Positions 61,440-64,000 of a DNA stretch of 64,000 bases are shown one piece after another. The position numbers and the translations under genes were made by a program. Position 1 is the stretch's first letter; every line of letters begins with the position of its first letter. The notes under the pieces are model-generated. The model did no database searches. It was not told the DNA's origin and saw nothing but the letters and a program-made list of their open reading frames with translations. The stretch comes from Paralichthys olivaceus (Eukaryota > Chordata > Actinopteri > Pleuronectiformes > Paralichthyidae), in assembly GCF_024713975.1 (NCBI RefSeq), contig NC_091099.1, positions 12,009,501 through 12,073,500 of the forward strand, written 5' to 3'.

Positions 61440-63196
61440 ACAGTCGCTCTCGCCTTGTGTTCAGCCTTTGATGAATTTGCTGCAGAATTACATCAAGTTG
61501 ACACATCAAGATGCTCGTTTCTGCCTCCATGTGTTTGAGTGTGTCTGTGTATGCACGCGTACATATTACATCTGTGGGGGTATATCTATTCTTCCTGAAA
61601 CAAAGGCATTTCTTCTGAACTGGCCTGCAGTCGATTGATAGCCAATGGGTTCTCTGGCCTCAGATATTGCCTGGGTTCTGGGAAAAAGGCTTTTTAGTTT
61701 GCGTTGGCCTCAGATGTGGCCTCTCGCTTGCATATGCTCTGACGAGTGCATAGTCCTTTGGAGCACGGCAGCCCTCTCCATGTCTGCATCCTGCCTGGCT
61801 GTAGAGATAAAAGCCTCCCATCGCTGAAATGGCCCACTGTGTAAGTGTATGTGACAGTAAGAAAGATAGGGAGGGAGCTGTGGGAGAAGGCGGGTGGAAG
61901 GGGGGGGGAGTCAGTGAAGCCTGTGGGCAGCGACGGAGGAGTCCAAATTCAACATCACTGGTTCCAAAGCAGACTGGGCATCGTTACCTTACCCAGGGCA
62001 GAACCATTTTGCCGTGTCACACATCTCCTGTGTCCTGCCAGTCTCATTTATGAAAGAGTGACGGCTCCTCATATCTGAGGAGAAGTTACAATGAGTGAGT
62101 CAGATTATGAAATAGTGCAGCTTGTATGGTAATATAACCTCTTTAAATTCAGCATGAATGCTCGTATCTCACATTCAGAATAAGCAGCTTTTAAAACATC
62201 GTTTACGTCACATACGCCACTTTAACAAGTTGGACTGATCTCTGTCAACGATGCATTTGGGCCTAAATGCACTCACACAAATCATAACATTCTGTCCCAG
62301 CTCACTGCAGATTTTCTGGAACTGAACACAGTTCAAAGCTGAGAGGACATATTTTGGGGGGTGCTATTGGGCACAATAACAAACTGACTGTTGTGGTGTC
62401 CCAGAGCTCTCTGTCAGTTGGCTTAGGGACTGTATTTTCACTTACCTCATCCAAAATACTTCACAGTCAACTGCAGTTCCTCGGGTCCTCTGCAACACAC
62501 CCACCACCACAACGGGATGGGCTGACATCATCTGTGACATAACAGAATGTTGTTTTGTGTTTATAAATAGAAGCCATTAAGCAAATCAGGAGAGTTTTTG
62601 CAACATTGCCACACACTGACAGGTATATTTTGAACAAGGAAATACAGAGTTACAGGTTATCACTGTTGCCTCATAGCAAGAAGGTTTTCCTGGTCTGAAT
62701 CTTGGTTAGTCTGGTGTCTTTCTGCGTGGAGTCTTTATGTTCTCCCCGTGTCTGCATGAGCTTTCTCTGGGTACTCAGTTTTCCTTCCAAAGACATGCCG
62801 ACAGGTCAGGTTAATTGCAGAATAGGTGTGGCTTCAAGCATGAATGGATGCTTGTTGGCTCTGTGATTTGCTGGCAACCTGTTCTGGGAATACCTAGCCC
62901 ACCCTGCGCCCCTCAAAGGATAAGTGGTAAAGATAATGGATGGAAATACATCATTCCTTGTGTCTATAAATGTGACTTAATGACTTGAATCCAGAGAAGA
63001 TTGACGGTTGTCCTGTTTTTCGTCCACAGCCAGAGGTACTGCATGTGCAATCCAGATGTCGTGCAGCAGTTTCACAACCCAGACACCATCTTCATCCTGG
63101 CCTTTGCTGTGGTTCTCCTCAACACTGACATGTACTCCCCCAACATCAAACCCCAGCGCAAAATGGGCCTCGATGACTTCATACGCAACCTAAGAG
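40979..63196 (+). CDS. iqsec3: IQ motif and Sec7 domain protein 3 (BRAG3/SynArfGEF), 5' part, truncated by window end
   Basis: Guanine-nucleotide exchange factor for ARF6-type GTPases, known from inhibitory synapses. Exons: 40979-41511, 47443-47517, 52495-52621, 53617-54018, 54411-55117, 55852-56013, 57602-57724, 63030-63196, then beyond the window. Junctions are GT-AG and in phase; 765 residues are encoded so far. The N-terminus ([25 protein letters not shown]) begins a coiled coil at about 8-60, followed by a histidine-rich stretch. An IQ motif is at 262-281 ([13 protein letters not shown]). The Sec7 domain starts at about 615: [26 protein letters not shown] (where the catalytic glutamate is expected), [17 protein letters not shown], and NTDMYSP. 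The PH domain and C-terminus lie outside the window. The start is a double ATG (40979 and 40982); the first has G at -3. Exon 2 (75 bases) is the least certain, supported by phase and splice sites only. IQSEC1/2 are alternatives, but the N-terminus is IQSEC3-like. Confidence 0.95.
41542..41618. repeat. (GT)n microsatellite just after the iqsec3 exon 1 donor
   Basis: About 38 uninterrupted units, starting 30 bases downstream of the splice donor at 41512. Confidence 0.97.
42184..42265. repeat. compound (TG)n tract
   Basis: Two TG runs (42184-42224 and 42239-42265) are separated by a short cgtgcgtgcatgcc spacer. The tract lies in iqsec3 intron 1. Confidence 0.95.
44411..44463. repeat. (GT)n microsatellite
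   Basis: About 26 uninterrupted units in iqsec3 intron 1. Confidence 0.95.
44715..44880. repeat. repeat-like block in iqsec3 intron 1
   Basis: Phrases such as gtggcagatctaggat, catgggggcaattatatgtc and aacacccatgtagaagtcc look like a degenerate copy of a common fish repeat. This is recognised by eye only. Confidence 0.4.
45140..45445 (+). repeat. dispersed repeat R2, copy 1
   Basis: It matches 47690-47960 base for base over long stretches: gttacagcctatggct, ttttacattgttg, acttctaatgaactca-like, acaaatccacaacacaca, and gaagattccaccttgaag. Both copies are in iqsec3 introns and in the same orientation. No coding capacity is seen. Confidence 0.7.
46385..46812 (+). repeat. dispersed repeat R3, copy 1
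   Basis: It shares an ordered series of phrases with 63500-63885: gatgtagacc(ct)tcac, cgcttgctt, cgctgatt, tcacatgaccc, ttagcctcg-like, aaaatggataatcaa, gaccctgttgtc, and gacagagatc followed by a gcattt. This copy is the better preserved. Confidence 0.65.
47596..47675 (+). repeat. dispersed repeat family R1, copy D (5' fragment)
   Basis: Begins gatttgtttgtaagcaagat and carries acgcagaaaccactgc and ggattaccacaaaactcatt, then breaks off where R2 copy 2 begins. Confidence 0.6.
47690..47960 (+). repeat. dispersed repeat R2, copy 2
   Basis: Second copy of the block at 45140-45445. It lies between R1 fragments D and E. Confidence 0.7.
47985..48232 (+). repeat. dispersed repeat family R1, copy E
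   Basis: Starts gtttgtaagcaagattacgc, continues with gaaggttggtggggatccag, acattgcaagagaggg and gggaacaattcatggatctt, and ends ttagtgccattctagtt. It restarts at the family's 5' end, so it is not simply the continuation of copy D. Confidence 0.7.
48761..48800. repeat. (GT)n microsatellite
   Basis: 20 uninterrupted units in iqsec3 intron 2. Confidence 0.95.
49181..49236. repeat. (CT)n-rich polypyrimidine tract
   Basis: CT units with a few tt and gt interruptions, in iqsec3 intron 2. Confidence 0.9.
50798..50989 (+). other. unexplained Cys/His-rich small open frame (63 residues)
   Basis: In iqsec3 intron 2, an ATG in good context (A at -3) opens a 63-codon frame with six cysteines and nine histidines, including [10 protein letters not shown] and ending HRCCAK. 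A TATATAA lies about 50 bases upstream, followed by a CRE-like taacgtca. I do not recognise the product. It ends in a stop with no splice donor joining it to iqsec3. It may be chance; no function is claimed. Confidence 0.15.
53026..53153. repeat. compound (CA)n tract
   Basis: About 128 bases of CA units with three GA or TA interruptions, in iqsec3 intron 3. It generates several meaningless open frames of alternating His-Thr or Cys-Val. Confidence 0.97.
56115..56193. repeat. (AC)n microsatellite
   Basis: About 39 uninterrupted units starting 102 bases after the iqsec3 exon 6 donor, in intron 6. Confidence 0.97.
57303..57367. repeat. (GT)n microsatellite
   Basis: About 32 uninterrupted units in iqsec3 intron 6, 235 bases upstream of exon 7. 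Confidence 0.97.
59205..59650. repeat. decayed repeat in iqsec3 intron 7
   Basis: The phrases gctctgttttaatgatctaa, gtgcgagtgcatttaag and ttgtccaaatccacttttg followed by gttagttaaac resemble the start of a fish DNA-transposon-derived repeat. The copy is strongly degenerate and its limits are approximate. Confidence 0.4.
60101..60160. repeat. low-complexity block: C-run, A-run, (TAAA)n and (TA)n
   Basis: Ten C, six A, several TAAA units and two TA runs in a row, in iqsec3 intron 7. Confidence 0.9.
60462..60790 (+). repeat. dispersed repeat family R1, copy F
   Basis: A near full-length copy: tttgtttgtaatcagattta, acttggtggagggatg, attgcgagatatg, ccagggaatacttcatggat, tgtgcaatttggtgcagctt, and ends ctgagtgccattctagttg. 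Confidence 0.7.
61390..61437. repeat. (CA)n microsatellite
   Basis: 24 uninterrupted units in iqsec3 intron 7. Confidence 0.95.
62660..62946 (+). repeat. teleost interspersed repeat ending in ggataagtgg...ggatgg
   Basis: Phrases tgttgcctcatagcaagaag, ttctccccgtgtctgcatga, aaagacatgccgacaggtca, ggttaattgca, and tggcaacctgttctgggaat, then aaggataagtggtaaag and atggatgg match a very common fish repeat. It lies about 85 bases upstream of iqsec3 exon 8. Confidence 0.7.
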
Positions 63197-64000
63197 GTGA
63201 GTGTGTCCATTTTAAATCTTAACCAGAAAGGGCAAATAGTAGATTAAGGTGCTGATGAGGGATAGAGGTGAAAGTTTGTATTATACATGTATATATATAT
63301 AAACACAGATAATAAAAGAGCAGTAAGGTCAGTTATTTTGAGATATGGCATATATTAGTACACATAGAGGCAGTCAGAAGAGTATTATATTTGAGATAAA
63401 TTATTTTGTATAATTGATAAATGAAAGACAAGGCATATGGAGTAAGATAATAACATGTGCAAAAGCAGGTAGGCGGTGCAATGAGCAGAAATTGAGATAT
63501 TTGGAAATGATAACGTAGACACTCACGATCGCTTGCTGATTGAGTCTTTTCGGTAACAGTGTCGCTGATTCGTCAGGCTCATATTACATGACCCGGCATT
63601 AGCCTCGCCTGTGGAGAACACAAAATGGTTAATCAAGTACAAGCGTTGTTGACCCTGTTGTCTTTGCTAGCAGTTAAATTCTACAACACCTCACATGCGT
63701 AGGAGACGAGCAGTATTTCGAGCAACTGTGTACAAAAAGACATGCATGCTGTGTGTACATGAGTGGTCATGTGATATGTGTTTTCAGGCATGTTAGTGTG
63801 GACAGGCATTCAAACTGATACAGATCTCTTTGTGGACAAAGATCAACATTTAAAATGCATTTGTAGCCTTAGACTGTTTACAGAGAGGCTGCATGTGCAG
63901 TATGTGTCATTGTGTGAGTTATCGCAGTGGAGGGAGCTGGTGTAATTACCTGCCGCCATGTTTTAACATTTATAACAAGTGGTTTATGAGCTTGAACTTA
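63197..64000. other. start of iqsec3 intron 8
   Basis: Follows the donor at 63197. It holds R3 copy 2 (about 63500-63885). I see no exon encoding the rest of the Sec7 or the PH domain before the window ends. Confidence 0.6.
63500..63885 (+). repeat. dispersed repeat R3, copy 2
   Basis: Second copy of the block at 46385-46812, with the same order of phrases (gtagacactcacgatcgctt, cgctgattcgtcaggctc, acatgaccc, gttgaccctgttgtc, gacaaagatc). It is more diverged and has small deletions. Confidence 0.6.

Larger units (their letters stand above)
57725..63029. other. iqsec3 intron 7
   Basis: A 5.3 kb intron inside the Sec7-coding region. It holds a degenerate repeat at about 59205-59650, a C-run and TA tract near 60101-60160, R1 copy F, a CA tract at 61390-61437 and a fish repeat at 62660-62946. 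No other exon is supported: the frame closes cleanly between 57724 and 63030. Confidence 0.6.

Noticed and set aside
1..64000. tRNA, rRNA, snoRNA or microRNA genes
   Set aside because: I saw no convincing tRNA boxes with a cloverleaf, no rRNA, and could not support any small RNA by eye. A covariance-model scan would be needed to exclude them.

Overview
The window is vertebrate nuclear DNA, almost certainly from a ray-finned fish and probably a percomorph. The evidence is multi-exon protein genes with GT-AG introns, exon-by-exon resemblance to known vertebrate proteins, abundant CA/TG microsatellites and several interspersed repeats typical of teleost genomes. There is no operon, CRISPR array or other prokaryotic feature. 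I found no credible new biological system; the interest lies in gene arrangement, repeats and splice-site context.

Layout from left to right: b4galnt3 (minus strand, 16268 to 2325, 20 coding exons), fkbp4 (minus, 24590 to 19364, 11 exons), ddx11 (plus, 25743 to 32352, 27 coding exons), washc1 (minus, 39768 to 33165, 11 coding exons) and the 5' part of iqsec3 (plus, 40979 to beyond the right edge, 8 coding exons seen). I rebuilt every exon chain by hand. Reading frames stay open across all junctions: 834, 450, 892 and 476 residues for the four complete genes, and 765 residues so far for iqsec3.

Neighbouring genes are arranged as divergent and convergent pairs. fkbp4 and ddx11 are head to head over about 1.15 kb. 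ddx11 and washc1 are tail to tail, with polyadenylation signals on opposite strands 10 bases apart. washc1 and iqsec3 are head to head over about 1.2 kb. Human B4GALNT3, FKBP4 and IQSEC3 all lie near the tip of chromosome arm 12p, and human subtelomeres carry tail-to-tail DDX11L-WASH pairs, so this block looks like an ancestral neighbourhood.

The genes do not form one pathway. They encode a Golgi GalNAc transferase, an Hsp90 co-chaperone prolyl isomerase, an iron-sulfur DNA helicase used in sister-chromatid cohesion, an endosomal Arp2/3 activator and a synaptic ARF exchange factor. Non-coding DNA holds a TTAA-ended MITE family (two copies), LINE reverse-transcriptase relics, several decayed dispersed repeats, an 18-base tandem repeat, and dense CA/TG tracts concentrated in iqsec3. 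One long TG tract abuts a washc1 splice acceptor.
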